This document shows, one piece after another, positions 23,225 through 31,623 of a stretch of DNA of 36,928 bases. Numbering within the stretch: position 1 is the stretch's first letter; each line of letters begins with the position of its first letter. Where the stretch lies: positions 1 through 36,928 of the IMG/VR virus record IMGVR_UViG_3300025086_000098; one strand, 5' to 3'. The position numbers and the translations under genes were made by a program. Source of the stretch: a virus. Below the pieces are notes generated by a model. That model was not told where the DNA came from. It did no database searches and was given only the letters and a program-made list of their open reading frames with translations.

Positions 23225-23558
23225 TTTCCTGTGATCTATCTAATAATGCATAAGATACAATACCTTGAATTTCATCGGCTGTACCTGCAGTCATTTTTAG
23301 CACATCTCCTGCCTCTAAAACTAAAGTATGATTTATAATATCTATTGTTGTTGTTGCTGCTATTTGTTCATTAAATATTCTAAAAGTTGCAGTTGCAGAA
23401 GTGTCTGTAACTTGCACACTTAAACTTACTGCTCCAGTTGAACCATTGTTAATTTGTATTTGTTTTATTAAAATTGTTGCATCACTAGGGGCTGTAAAAA
23501 CACTAGTTGTTCCAGTAGTTGTTAAATTAATACCTTCATTTTTGTATCTAATTGTCAT
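23217..23558 (-). CDS. Small structural protein (113 aa)
   Basis: Predicted all-beta (FTAPSDATILIKQIQINN, then VSLSVQVTDTSATATFRIF, then TTIDIINHTLVLEAGDVLKM), like small beta-sandwich decoration or tail proteins. No signal peptide. Lies immediately after a 54-residue gene downstream of the gp10-like hub. Its ATG shares ATGA with that gene's stop. Function is inferred from fold and position. Confidence 0.65.
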   Translation of the reverse strand: MTIRYKNEGINLTTTGTTSVFTAPSDATILIKQIQINNGSTGAVSLSVQVTDTSATATFRIFNEQIAATTTIDIINHTLVLEAGDVLKMTAGTADEIQGIVSYALLDRSQENG

Positions 23559-23719
23559 GATATAAACCAGGTAAAAGTATCTTGTTCATTTTTTAATTCT
23601 TGTTGATATGAAGTGTTTAACTTATCTTGCATAGTTCGTAAAGACTGATTTATCTGTCTTTGATTTTCTTCAGTATAAAGAGGTGATGGTTCTGGAATTA
23701 CAATATCTACTCTAGCCAT
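23555..23719 (-). CDS. Tiny tail-module protein (54 aa)
   Basis: Starts MARVDIVIPEPSPLYTEENQ and continues as a Gln/Asn-rich helix ending TWFIS. I recall this type of protein with the tail genes of marine podoviruses; role unknown. It starts at the stop of the gp10-like gene (TAATG) and shares ATGA with the next gene, so it is a coupled member of the tail operon. Confidence 0.68.
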   Translation of the reverse strand: MARVDIVIPEPSPLYTEENQRQINQSLRTMQDKLNTSYQQELKNEQDTFTWFIS

Positions 23720-25869
23720 TATCTCATTCCATCTGGTTGAACGTCTGCTCTAAACGTGCCATAACGCCAATTTTGATCTGTTGAAGTATTTTCTACTTTT
23801 AAACTTGCAAATCTTGATCGTGCTCTAGTATCAACTTTTTCTGTAGAACTTGATATAGTAAAAGGTCCGAGAGGCGAGGAGCTTGCAGTATCAGAAGGAA
23901 ATCTTCTTAAATTTATAGTGATCTGACAATTACCTGTAAGTAACTTAAAATCAGGAATAAATCTTCTCATGCTCATAAAAAATTGACCATCTCCTCCCTG
24001 ACTTAAATCAAAATCCCCAGATTGTATAAAAGCTGGAATTGCAGTTTTATTACCTTCAGAGTCTACTTGATTAACTCCTGTTTCATGTGCGTAATAAGTA
24101 GTTGCACCATTTATATTTGTAATACCTTGAATCGTTGGAAAAGTTGGAACACTAGTTGAACTAAATTCTGTAGCATAGGGCACATCATATAAATTAGCAT
24201 CAGCCCAAGTTGTTCTAGCTAATGATCCAGTTGTCCACGTACCATTTTGATAATTATATGTTACACATCTGTCAACCAATGAACTACCATTTTTTGGATA
24301 GAACCAAGTTATTTCTTCATAAAGATGATTAAGACCAGCATAGACTGATTCACCATCTCCATAATTAACTCCTAAATTAGATCCTTTAGTTGTAAAAACA
24401 AAATCCTCTACTAAACATGGTAAAGCTTTAACAGTACCATCATAAACAAAAAAGCCACCTGATTCTCCCATCCAGTACACAGCTCCATTAACATACTTCA
24501 TTGCATGTTGACCAATACATCCACAATTAGAACCAACTTGTCTTACAGAAAATGTAAACGGAGGTCCCACAAACTGAATTACATATGCAGCATTATCAGT
24601 TAATACAAAAGTATAATCTTTACCTTTTATTGCTCCAACAATTTTTGTACCAGAATCAAGTCTAAAAAATCCTGCAGTGTTAACTGAAGTTGGGGTATAG
24701 TCTGTAATATCTTCCTGATCAGAAAATCTTATAAACATTTTATCTTGCGTTCCTGGACTTCCAATTGTAGTTTCAGTTCCAAGCATAAATAGGTGTCTGT
24801 CTCTATCAGAAACTAAAGACATTACAGATTGTGTTGGTGCATTTGAAATTATGATAGCTCTAGTAGTAAGTGCATTAGGATTTGAATTAATAGGATTCCA
24901 AGAAAATGATTTTCCATTTTTAATAGTTGCTATTAATTGTTCTCCAAAATTATCTAGTGACCATGAAGCTGGATCAACACTTAGAGTTTGTGATAAAGAA
25001 GATTCTCCCCACCCAGTAAAAAATTCTACACCTGATCCATCAGCATGAGCAGATCTAGTACCCGCCACTGCTCTCGTTATTCCAGTTAAATCATTTGTTG
25101 AAATACCCGTATAAGAAATAAATTCAGCCCCTACTTTAATAGTACCTGATGTTGGAAAACCACTTGTTGAAGCTAAAGTAATAGAAGTTCCAGACCCACC
25201 TGTTCCTGCAGTGTCATCTAATAAGGCACCATTAAGAGTTCCAAATACTTGTTGACCTCCACCCCATAAAGCAGTGCCCCATCCAAATCCAAAAGTTGAA
25301 CTTAAATTTCCAGGTTTTACATAAGGGTTTATAGTAGCTGATCCACTACCATTAACAGTTGTACCTGCTGCAGAAGCCATAGTAATTGTAAATTCGTCAC
25401 TATCAGGAACTGTGATTACTTGAAAAGTGTTTGTCTCAAAATCTGCTGTTGTGTAACCAGCTCCACTTGGAGGAGTTACCGATGTAAAAGTAAATAAATC
25501 TCCTGGTTCTAAAGAATGTGCAGCTTTATTAACTGTAACTGTAGCAGACGTGTTTACAGTATCAAAAGTACATCCAGTCAATGCTGTGTCTAAAGGAGTA
25601 ATATCATAAAAAGCTCCTTCATAATAAATAATTAAAACTTTGTTTGTTCCTATAGCTCCATATTTTCTTCCATCTAAATCTGCCCATATAAATTGTTCTC
25701 TTGCTGCACCAACAATTGTGTTATCTAAAATTTCTGCCCATCCACCTATTTTTTCTGGTAGACCATATCTAAATCTAACAAAATCACCATCAGTCCACTG
25801 ACCCTCTGCACCAGTTTGTGTTACTTGTTTATTAAACCCAGGTTGTATTTGTACGTTTGTTAAAGGCAT
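23719..25869 (-). CDS. Large tail hub protein, P22 gp10-like
   Basis: A 716-residue all-beta-looking protein. The N-terminal block (PGFNKQVTQTGAEGQWTDGD, residues 10-29) is shared by the DNA-stabilisation / tail-hub family that includes P22 gp10. Around 100-180 and 228-286 are two inserted beta modules; the second is also found in the gp4-like protein at 32078-32989. Between them a WG-rich segment (FGFGWGTALWGGG, 193-205) recalls the WG segments of the beta-repeat protein at 29507-30490. It would close the portal end of the tail. Confidence 0.75.
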   Translation of the reverse strand: MPLTNVQIQPGFNKQVTQTGAEGQWTDGDFVRFRYGLPEKIGGWAEILDNTIVGAAREQFIWADLDGRKYGAIGTNKVLIIYYEGAFYDITPLDTALTGCTFDTVNTSATVTVNKAAHSLEPGDLFTFTSVTPPSGAGYTTADFETNTFQVITVPDSDEFTITMASAAGTTVNGSGSATINPYVKPGNLSSTFGFGWGTALWGGGQQVFGTLNGALLDDTAGTGGSGTSITLASTSGFPTSGTIKVGAEFISYTGISTNDLTGITRAVAGTRSAHADGSGVEFFTGWGESSLSQTLSVDPASWSLDNFGEQLIATIKNGKSFSWNPINSNPNALTTRAIIISNAPTQSVMSLVSDRDRHLFMLGTETTIGSPGTQDKMFIRFSDQEDITDYTPTSVNTAGFFRLDSGTKIVGAIKGKDYTFVLTDNAAYVIQFVGPPFTFSVRQVGSNCGCIGQHAMKYVNGAVYWMGESGGFFVYDGTVKALPCLVEDFVFTTKGSNLGVNYGDGESVYAGLNHLYEEITWFYPKNGSSLVDRCVTYNYQNGTWTTGSLARTTWADANLYDVPYATEFSSTSVPTFPTIQGITNINGATTYYAHETGVNQVDSEGNKTAIPAFIQSGDFDLSQGGDGQFFMSMRRFIPDFKLLTGNCQITINLRRFPSDTASSSPLGPFTISSSTEKVDTRARSRFASLKVENTSTDQNWRYGTFRADVQPDGMR

Positions 25870-25898
25870 GTCATATTATACCATTTTAATTATACTTC

Positions 25899-26435
25899 TT
25901 AAAGTTCTTGCTTATCGTTGATTTTATCATTTTTGTAGTCTGCAAAAGGACCATCTTTGTTAACATAGTGTAAAAAAAATTGAAAATGATAGTCTCCCTC
26001 ATATGGTTCTCTCCAATGTTGTAATTCACACCCCTTATAAAATACAGCATCACCTGGCTTCAAAGATACAGGTTTTCCCTCCATATAAATAGGCCAGTCA
26101 GGTTTATCTGCATCAACAAAAATTGTTACACTATATTCACAAGAAGGCCTATCTTTGTGGCTATCTAATGTAGACTTATAAGTATAACATCTCCAAAAAG
26201 AATAAGTATGGTTTAATCTTAAACCAACCTCTTCTTCAACTTTATTTTTTTTAATTTTTAAAATAGAATCTAATAAAAAATCTTTATAAACACCAGAGTC
26301 ATAATTAATGTTATCTGCAGCAAAGTCATAACATTTTCTTTGTTTACTTTTTAAATATTCTGCACACAAATTTATTTCATCTTGAGATAAAAAATTTTTG
26401 ACTACCTTATATTTTGCTCTACCTAGCTTATCCAT
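25899..26435 (-). CDS. 2OG-Fe(II)-dependent oxygenase
   Basis: Oxidises a substrate with 2-oxoglutarate and iron. Metal ligands are H93-x-D95 (DSHKDRPS) and a distal H140 (CELQHWREPYEGDYH); the core is surrounded by the usual double-stranded beta-helix pattern. Substrate unknown; phage members may modify DNA, protein or small molecules. Overlaps the next oxygenase gene by 13 bases. The two overlapping oxygenases differ clearly, so they are not recent duplicates. Confidence 0.85.
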   Translation of the reverse strand: MDKLGRAKYKVVKNFLSQDEINLCAEYLKSKQRKCYDFAADNINYDSGVYKDFLLDSILKIKKNKVEEEVGLRLNHTYSFWRCYTYKSTLDSHKDRPSCEYSVTIFVDADKPDWPIYMEGKPVSLKPGDAVFYKGCELQHWREPYEGDYHFQFFLHYVNKDGPFADYKNDKINDKQEL

Positions 26436-27013
26436 GATACTATTACAAACCTTGTTCCTTCAGTTACTTTTTGAGCAGTATGTGGGTACATAAAATTAGA
26501 AGGCCATAATACTAATTTTCCCACTTCTGGTTTTACTTCTTTTATAATTTCATTAGTTTTTGGACAATGGAAAGTTAGACTTCCACCCTTATAATCATTA
26601 TTTAAAAAAATAATAACGCTTAGTAATCTCGGAAAATTAATATTGTAATCTGTATGTGTTTTGTAAAAATCTCCAGCTCCATATTTAAGTATAGATATTT
26701 CGTTTATTTGAGAAGCTGAAAATTTTGTATAAAATTTATTTTCAAAATTTTTAATTGAAGTAAAGATTAATTTAGAAATTAAATTGAACCAATGATTTTC
26801 TGTAAAACTTTTATCCTTACTTAGACATGATCCTTTTACTTTTCTATGTGTGGTATTAATTATAGATTTTTCTTTATTTTCTTCTGTTATAATTCCTTGA
26901 GCTTCAAATTCTAATTTATTTGCAAACTGAATCAAATTGCCAATTGTTCTTGGTGCTAGAGTTGGATGTACAATGTGTATAAAGTCTTTTATGTCCATTT
27001 TTTCTTTTTCCAT
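26423..27013 (-). CDS. 2OG-Fe(II)-dependent oxygenase, prolyl-hydroxylase-like
   Basis: The HTDYN segment gives H120 and D122; KLVLWPSNFMYPHTAQKV supplies H178; R188 (GTRFV) should bind 2-oxoglutarate. Between them LLSVIIFLNNDYKGGSLTF is the classic P4H-type core. Substrate unknown. The ATG at 27013 overlaps the previous gene; a second Met five codons later is a possible start. Confidence 0.92.
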   Translation of the reverse strand: MEKEKMDIKDFIHIVHPTLAPRTIGNLIQFANKLEFEAQGIITEENKEKSIINTTHRKVKGSCLSKDKSFTENHWFNLISKLIFTSIKNFENKFYTKFSASQINEISILKYGAGDFYKTHTDYNINFPRLLSVIIFLNNDYKGGSLTFHCPKTNEIIKEVKPEVGKLVLWPSNFMYPHTAQKVTEGTRFVIVSWIS

Positions 27014-27705
27014 ACTTTTGTTTTATAACTATGTAAAAAGGAAGTCCAAAAACCAATTCCAATATTTGGTTTACTATCTTTTTTGACTTCCATTTTCCAA
27101 TGGTCTCTTTTGAAAGGAATTACTTGAACATAAGGTGTGCCTGCTTTGATAGAGTAAGAATTTTCTTTAGTGTGTTTTTTAAAAACAATAGGAAAATTAA
27201 TTTTATTTCTGTAAATATCAGTATCAACAATTCCAGAAATAATTTCAAAATTATTTTGATTATTATTTAAAACATTCAAGAATAAACAAGAATAACCTTT
27301 TGGTGTTCTTATAGTCCAAGGATTCATAATTTTTAAAAAAGGCATTCCGTTATTTTTCTCTATCATTGGAGAACCCTCTAATTGATTTTTATCATGAAAA
27401 GTTGAATCTATTTTTTCTGGACTATTAGTAATATGATCCTTACTTGCAATATTCAAATTAAGATGAATTTTATCATCTTTATGTTTGACTGCTAATTCCA
27501 TATCAGTTGGAACCTTTAATATATAGCCAGAAGTAATAGCATCTAAAAAAGGCATACAACCTTTTATTGTTTTTTGATCTATTTTATGGTCTAATTTTTT
27601 AAACCAACTAGGAATATTTAATTTAGTTGGAATAGGAAGTATATTGGGACTATTTTTAATATATTCTTCCTCTGCGTAAAATTTTATTTTACATTCATTA
27701 AACAT
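26989..27705 (-). CDS. Putative DUF6065-like protein in an oxygenase cassette
   Basis: 238 residues. The block CMPFLDAITSGYILKV (about 50-65) and the beta-rich PKGYSCLFLNVL part remind me of DUF6065-type proteins found beside 2OG oxygenases in marine phage genomes; I cannot confirm the family. Function unknown. A 7-bp hairpin precedes its ATG. First gene of a three-gene accessory set with the two oxygenases that follow. Confidence 0.55.
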   Translation of the reverse strand: MFNECKIKFYAEEEYIKNSPNILPIPTKLNIPSWFKKLDHKIDQKTIKGCMPFLDAITSGYILKVPTDMELAVKHKDDKIHLNLNIASKDHITNSPEKIDSTFHDKNQLEGSPMIEKNNGMPFLKIMNPWTIRTPKGYSCLFLNVLNNNQNNFEIISGIVDTDIYRNKINFPIVFKKHTKENSYSIKAGTPYVQVIPFKRDHWKMEVKKDSKPNIGIGFWTSFLHSYKTKVWKKKKWT

Positions 27706-27715
27706 TGAGTTTTTA

Positions 27716-27733
27716 TACCACTTGAAAGTGGTA
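27716..27733 (-). other. Intercistronic hairpin before the oxygenase cassette
   Basis: TACCACT-TGAA-AGTGGTA (plus-strand reading) forms a perfect 7-bp stem with a 4-base loop in the 34-base gap between two minus-strand genes. No T-run follows in transcription, so it is not a standard terminator. It may be an RNA-processing site, attenuator or stability element. Confidence 0.45.
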
Positions 27734-27739
27734 AGTCAA

Positions 27740-28213
27740 TTAAGTATTAATATGTGTAGCTAAAGAAAGAGGATGCATTGAGTTTGCACATCTATCACAA
27801 ATATCTTTTTCTATATTTCCAGTAAAAGGAAAAGATATACTTGATACATCAATTAAATCCAACTCACTTAAGAAAAGTTCTATTTTATCTTTTTTACTTT
27901 CGTTCCAATCACATTCTTTATAAATATTCATTTCCTGTTTAAACCATTTAATTTGATCTTCGTATTCAGTTTGATTTAGAATTTTTGGATTTCCATTTTC
28001 ATCTTCTGGTGCTGGAATATCAATCCAAGTTAAAGAATTATCTTCATTAACTGTAAATGTTTTATTGTAAGAAACAAAATTATTATAGTCAGAATCTGAA
28101 ATTTCTAAAACATGATAAACAGATTCTAAACCAACACTTTCACTGGATGATAAAATTCCAGATAAATTTATTCTTTTAATTTCTTTGTTTAATGAAAAAA
28201 GTAACTTTGCCAT
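27740..28213 (-). CDS. Hypothetical protein following the tail fibre (157 aa), possible fibre-associated protein
   Basis: The layout beta-strand, then a Glu/Asn-rich linker (PAPEDENGNPKILNQTEYED), then helix recalls tail-fibre assembly chaperones, which often lie just downstream of the fibre gene. No signature motif is visible. C-terminal Cys pair CDRC near the end. It starts five bases after the fibre gene stop. Treat function as a guess. Confidence 0.5.
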   Translation of the reverse strand: MAKLLFSLNKEIKRINLSGILSSSESVGLESVYHVLEISDSDYNNFVSYNKTFTVNEDNSLTWIDIPAPEDENGNPKILNQTEYEDQIKWFKQEMNIYKECDWNESKKDKIELFLSELDLIDVSSISFPFTGNIEKDICDRCANSMHPLSLATHINT

Positions 28214-28218
28214 AATAA

Positions 28219-29469
28219 TTACCCTATATCCTCAAAAACCAAAATTAAACCATTTCCACCATCATTGTTTATCGAACTGGGACCATTATATGTTTTTCCT
28301 CTACAATGTTTCGATTGACTTACATCTCCGAAAGTTCGATCAAAATTTTGTGTGCCTGAGGATGGACCTGATACTTGGTAAGAAATAACTGCTCCTGGAG
28401 CAGTACCTGGGTTTCCTCTCGCACCAAACCCTGATCCTGCATTACCTGCATTAGCAGTAAAATTACCAAATGTTGAAGCATTACCAGTATTACCAGATGC
28501 ATTTGGACTTCCATTGTTTCCACTAGTACCAGCTGCATAATTTACTGTTAGGGCTTGAGTAATACTTGTTACATAAACACCTACCCCACCTGATCCACCC
28601 ACACCAGGAGGTCCAAAAGTTCTAACTCCTGAGCCACCACCACCCATAAGTACTTGAACTTTTGATGTTGTTGGTTGTGATGTAAAAGAATTACCTGGGT
28701 ATGTTGTACCATCGTCGCTATTTAAAGTTAAGACCATATTTCCGCCTCCAGCAGTACCGGTAGATGCAGCTGTTAGTCTTCCTTGTGCATCTACAGTAAT
28801 TGATGCAAGTGTATATGAACCTGCACTAACTGAAGTATCTGCAAGTTTTGCAGCACTAACCGCATCATCCGCAATTTTTGCAGTGCTAACTGCAGAATCT
28901 GCAATTTTTGCAGTAGTAACATTAGCATCTAAAATACCAGCAGTAACAACTGCGTTATCTGAAATTTGAGCAGCTCTAATTGCATCGTCTGCAATTTTAG
29001 CATTTGTAACCGCATCATCTGCAATTTGTGCAGTTCCAATAGTTCCCCCTAAAGTATCTAAGGATACTTCAGTTATATTTGTACCATCAGAGTATGCAGC
29101 ATAAATTTTTGCAGCGTCTGGAGAAAATCCAGTCCCTGATACAGTTTTAATTGTTAAGTTAGATGGATTTGTTAATCCTGAACAATCAAAAATATAAAAT
29201 TTTTCAATTGAATTAGGCACAGTACAAATTGTACTAGCTGCAATTGTTGCAGTAGCAAATTTGATTACCATATTTCTTGCGTTTGATAATGTACCATCAG
29301 TCATAGCAAGAGCTAACGTACCTCCTGATGATAATGTTACTTGTTCAAAACCACTAATGGCTTGTTGAATTAATCTTAAATTTTGATTTGTTTTATCTCC
29401 CCATGTACCAGCGTTTTCGCCAGTTACCATAAGTTCTAGTTTTAAATCTGCGGAATAACTTGATGTCAT
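28219..29469 (-). CDS. Tail fibre protein
   Basis: The N-terminus (MTSSYSADLKLELMVTGENA and GTWGDKTNQN, residues 1-30) resembles a virion-anchoring domain of marine podovirus fibres. Residues 145-214 are seven tandem 10-residue repeats (consensus AKIADDAVTT), a trimeric-fibre-like coil. After about 260 comes a Gly-rich receptor-binding end (MGGGGSGVRT, then GPPGVGGSGGVG) that may form a polyglycine lattice. GGAG ribosome site, own promoter just upstream. Receptor is unknown but presumably the host surface. Confidence 0.85.
   Translation of the reverse strand: MTSSYSADLKLELMVTGENAGTWGDKTNQNLRLIQQAISGFEQVTLSSGGTLALAMTDGTLSNARNMVIKFATATIAASTICTVPNSIEKFYIFDCSGLTNPSNLTIKTVSGTGFSPDAAKIYAAYSDGTNITEVSLDTLGGTIGTAQIADDAVTNAKIADDAIRAAQISDNAVVTAGILDANVTTAKIADSAVSTAKIADDAVSAAKLADTSVSAGSYTLASITVDAQGRLTAASTGTAGGGNMVLTLNSDDGTTYPGNSFTSQPTTSKVQVLMGGGGSGVRTFGPPGVGGSGGVGVYVTSITQALTVNYAAGTSGNNGSPNASGNTGNASTFGNFTANAGNAGSGFGARGNPGTAPGAVISYQVSGPSSGTQNFDRTFGDVSQSKHCRGKTYNGPSSINNDGGNGLILVFEDIG
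28828..29037 (-). repeat. Seven tandem 30-bp coding repeats in the tail fibre gene
   Basis: Each 30-bp unit encodes ten residues around (K/Q)-I-(A/S)-D-x-(A)-(V/I). Units have diverged at third bases and in several residues, so they are old repeats under selection for the protein rather than a fresh slippage array. Copy-number change by recombination could alter fibre length. Confidence 0.85.
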
Positions 29470-29494
29470 AAATAAATTCTCCTAAAATATCTTA

Positions 29495-29523
29495 ATTATA
29501 CATTTTCTATGCTGCCAAATCAA
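29495..29523 (-). promoter_or_regulatory. Sigma70-like promoter before the tail fibre gene
   Basis: Minus strand TTGATT (29518-29523), a 17-base spacer and perfect TATAAT (29495-29500). The start falls near 29488, about 20 bases before the fibre ATG at 29469, leaving room for the GGAG site. It lies across the end of the upstream gene (stop 29507), so it gives the fibre its own transcript. Confidence 0.55.
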
Positions 29524-30490
29524 CCTCTGACCATGTATTAGTTACACCTGGATTTACTTCTTGCCAAGGTGTTACTGCAACATTACCTATAGAAGAAGTC
29601 ATTTGAATACCTGTAACATCAATATTAGCTAAACCAATCACGGTTACTGAACCAATAGAACTAGATAATTGTAATCCTCCAACACCTATAATTTGACCAG
29701 GTATTTCAGCATGTTGACCTAAAGTTAAAGTTGCTGATTGTCCAGTAACTGATTCATTTGTAGATTGAACCAGAGTAAAATCTCCCATGGTAAATGAAGC
29801 TTGAATACCAGTTACATCTACAGGAGTTTTAAGTCCAGCAATTGTAGTTCCTATTGATCCAGTTAATGATCCAGCACTACTTACTGTAACATTAGCATCA
29901 GCATCGAATTCTGATGCTCCAATCGTAAAGTCTAGTTGATCTTCAGCTGCAAATACAGTTATGTCAGAATCTATTTTTAGTGAAAAACTTCCAAATGTTG
30001 AAGTTAAAGAACCAGCACTTGTAACAGAAACCGATACATCAGTTTTTCCAATAGCAGAACCAATTGAAGAAGTTAAAGTTTGTCCAGTTGCTATAACAGA
30101 ATAAGCTCCACCCCATGCAAGGTTACCCCAAGTTCTTCTACCCCAACCAATTCCTGTTAGTTCGTCTTCATCTACTGTAGCAGCACCAATACTACTTGCT
30201 ATACCCAATGAACCAACTGGTACACCAATACCAATAGTTACTCCACCAACAGCCATGGATTCTAAACTTCCAGTTACTTGAACTAAAGCAGAAGTACCAC
30301 CAATTGTTGTACCTTGAGATGATGTTAATTGAACACCAGTAACAGAGACATCCGCATTTGCGGTTGTTGTAACAGAGCCTTGAGCAGAAGCTAACGAAAC
30401 TCCTGATCCACCCCAGTCATTAGAACTCCAAGTGGATTGACCCCAATATTCAGAGCCTGGCGACTGAACTGGAACTGTAATGTCAGCCAC
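29507..30490 (-). CDS. Beta-repeat virion protein with WG segments
   Basis: 327 residues made of roughly ten imperfect repeats of about 22-26 residues, each like (V)-x-V-T-G-x-x-(L/M)-T-S-S-(I)-G-x-(V). This predicts a stacked beta structure (shaft or decoration). Two Trp/Gly segments, EYWGQSTWSSNDWGG (14-28) and GIGWGRRTWGNLAWGG (113-128), may be the attachment points. Start is GTG with AGGAGG seven bases upstream. Precedes the fibre gene, so a tail or fibre-associated role is likely. Confidence 0.68.
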   Translation of the reverse strand: MADITVPVQSPGSEYWGQSTWSSNDWGGSGVSLASAQGSVTTTANADVSVTGVQLTSSQGTTIGGTSALVQVTGSLESMAVGGVTIGIGVPVGSLGIASSIGAATVDEDELTGIGWGRRTWGNLAWGGAYSVIATGQTLTSSIGSAIGKTDVSVSVTSAGSLTSTFGSFSLKIDSDITVFAAEDQLDFTIGASEFDADANVTVSSAGSLTGSIGTTIAGLKTPVDVTGIQASFTMGDFTLVQSTNESVTGQSATLTLGQHAEIPGQIIGVGGLQLSSSIGSVTVIGLANIDVTGIQMTSSIGNVAVTPWQEVNPGVTNTWSEVDLAA

Positions 30491-30507
30491 TAGGCTCCTC
30501 CTTTAAA

Positions 30508-30954
30508 TTAAGCTAATCTTAAAATCGCAGCAGAAGTTGTAAACGCTGGAAACTGAATTGTAAATGTTCCAGACGTTGCAGTTTTATCTGCACCAAAATC
30601 TAATACTGCTACAGCATCAGTAGTATTTGAACCACCATCTGTTGTTGTATTGTAAATTAATGCTCCTCTAGCAGTTAATGTAACTCCTACAAAAGATAAG
30701 TCAGCAAAATCAGTGATAGCCACTGAAGATGAAACTTTAACACCTTGATTTACTAAAGCTTTTCCACCTGCAGTATATCCTGATGGTGAAGAAACTTCAT
30801 TTGCAGTTGCATAGTTTGTAGTTGATTTACCTAAAGTTGCTGAACTTGTATACATCGCTAATTTATAAGTATCTGATGATGTATCAAAATCATGTTTTGC
30901 TTGAAGTAATTCTTTTTTAAAAGAATCACAGATTGCATTTGTTGTTATTGCCAT
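30508..30954 (-). CDS. Small structural protein (148 aa)
   Basis: The N-terminus TNAICDSFKKELLQAKHDF, then YKLAMYTSSATL (about 31-42), resembles a phage structural family I recall from siphoviruses and podoviruses. The rest is beta-rich with conserved-looking SYTAGG/SFVGV-type strands (GYTAGGKALVNQG). No enzymatic motif. A good AAAGGAG ribosome site. Probably a tail or head-decoration protein. Confidence 0.68.
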   Translation of the reverse strand: MAITTNAICDSFKKELLQAKHDFDTSSDTYKLAMYTSSATLGKSTTNYATANEVSSPSGYTAGGKALVNQGVKVSSSVAITDFADLSFVGVTLTARGALIYNTTTDGGSNTTDAVAVLDFGADKTATSGTFTIQFPAFTTSAAILRLA

Positions 30955-30972
30955 AATTATTCTCCTTTAAAT

Positions 30973-31623
30973 TTATGGACTAGGAGAATCGACTTTGATT
31001 CTTGGAACTCCGTCTTGATATTCTCCTCGTCTTCTTCTACCCATTTGTTGTAGGGCAAAATTTTGTGTTTCTTCATTATACTTTGAATTATAGAGGTTGT
31101 ATAGATTGTCGGGTCCTTTAAGAAATCTGAACGCTTCAGCTAACACCCCATGCAGTAACATTGATTCCTGATAAGTTGATAAAAATGTGTTATTTGATGA
31201 AGTAAAGTTAGGTGGATCAATTATATAATTAATTTGAATTTCATATGCTTGATCTGGCATTGGAGCTACTAATAAAGTAAAATCATCCCAATTTGCCCAA
31301 TATTTTGGTAAAGCTTGAGTAGAGCTACTATTAAATTCTGATATAAAACTAGTGTCTCTTTTTTCTAAAAATGTTCTTGTACCCGAATCGATTACTTGAA
31401 CAGACCTTATTATAATTAGATCAGAGGGTAAAGTTACATATCTATTTGCAGCAGTAAAATTTGATGTTGAATATTTTCTTAAATCATCGTAATCAACTTT
31501 TCCTGCTATATCTAATTCAACAGACCTAATAAAATCTTGAATAATTGCATCAGTTAAAACATTACTATCAACTTCTGTATAGTTTCTAACTTGAGTTAAA
31601 AAATTTGCATGTGTTACAGCCAT
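30973..31623 (-). CDS. Head-tail adaptor protein, SU10-type
   Basis: 216 residues. N-terminal helices (THANFLTQVRNYTEVD and AIIQDFIRSVELDI) followed by beta-rich SVQVID, then LPSD and PDQAYEIQINYII, match phage adaptor proteins that dock between portal and tail. The C-terminus is helical, basic, with GRRRRGEY. Shares a TAATG-type junction with the next gene. Confidence 0.72.
   Translation of the reverse strand: MAVTHANFLTQVRNYTEVDSNVLTDAIIQDFIRSVELDIAGKVDYDDLRKYSTSNFTAANRYVTLPSDLIIIRSVQVIDSGTRTFLEKRDTSFISEFNSSSTQALPKYWANWDDFTLLVAPMPDQAYEIQINYIIDPPNFTSSNNTFLSTYQESMLLHGVLAEAFRFLKGPDNLYNLYNSKYNEETQNFALQQMGRRRRGEYQDGVPRIKVDSPSP

Noticed and set aside
28320-28538. 72-residue ORF inside the tail fibre gene
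   Set aside because: It is Val/Leu/Met/Gln-rich and repetitive because it reads the Gly-rich fibre region out of frame. No independent start signal.
28828-29037. 30-bp repeats as a CRISPR-like array
   Set aside because: The units are contiguous, without spacers, and keep an open reading frame encoding a fibre coil.
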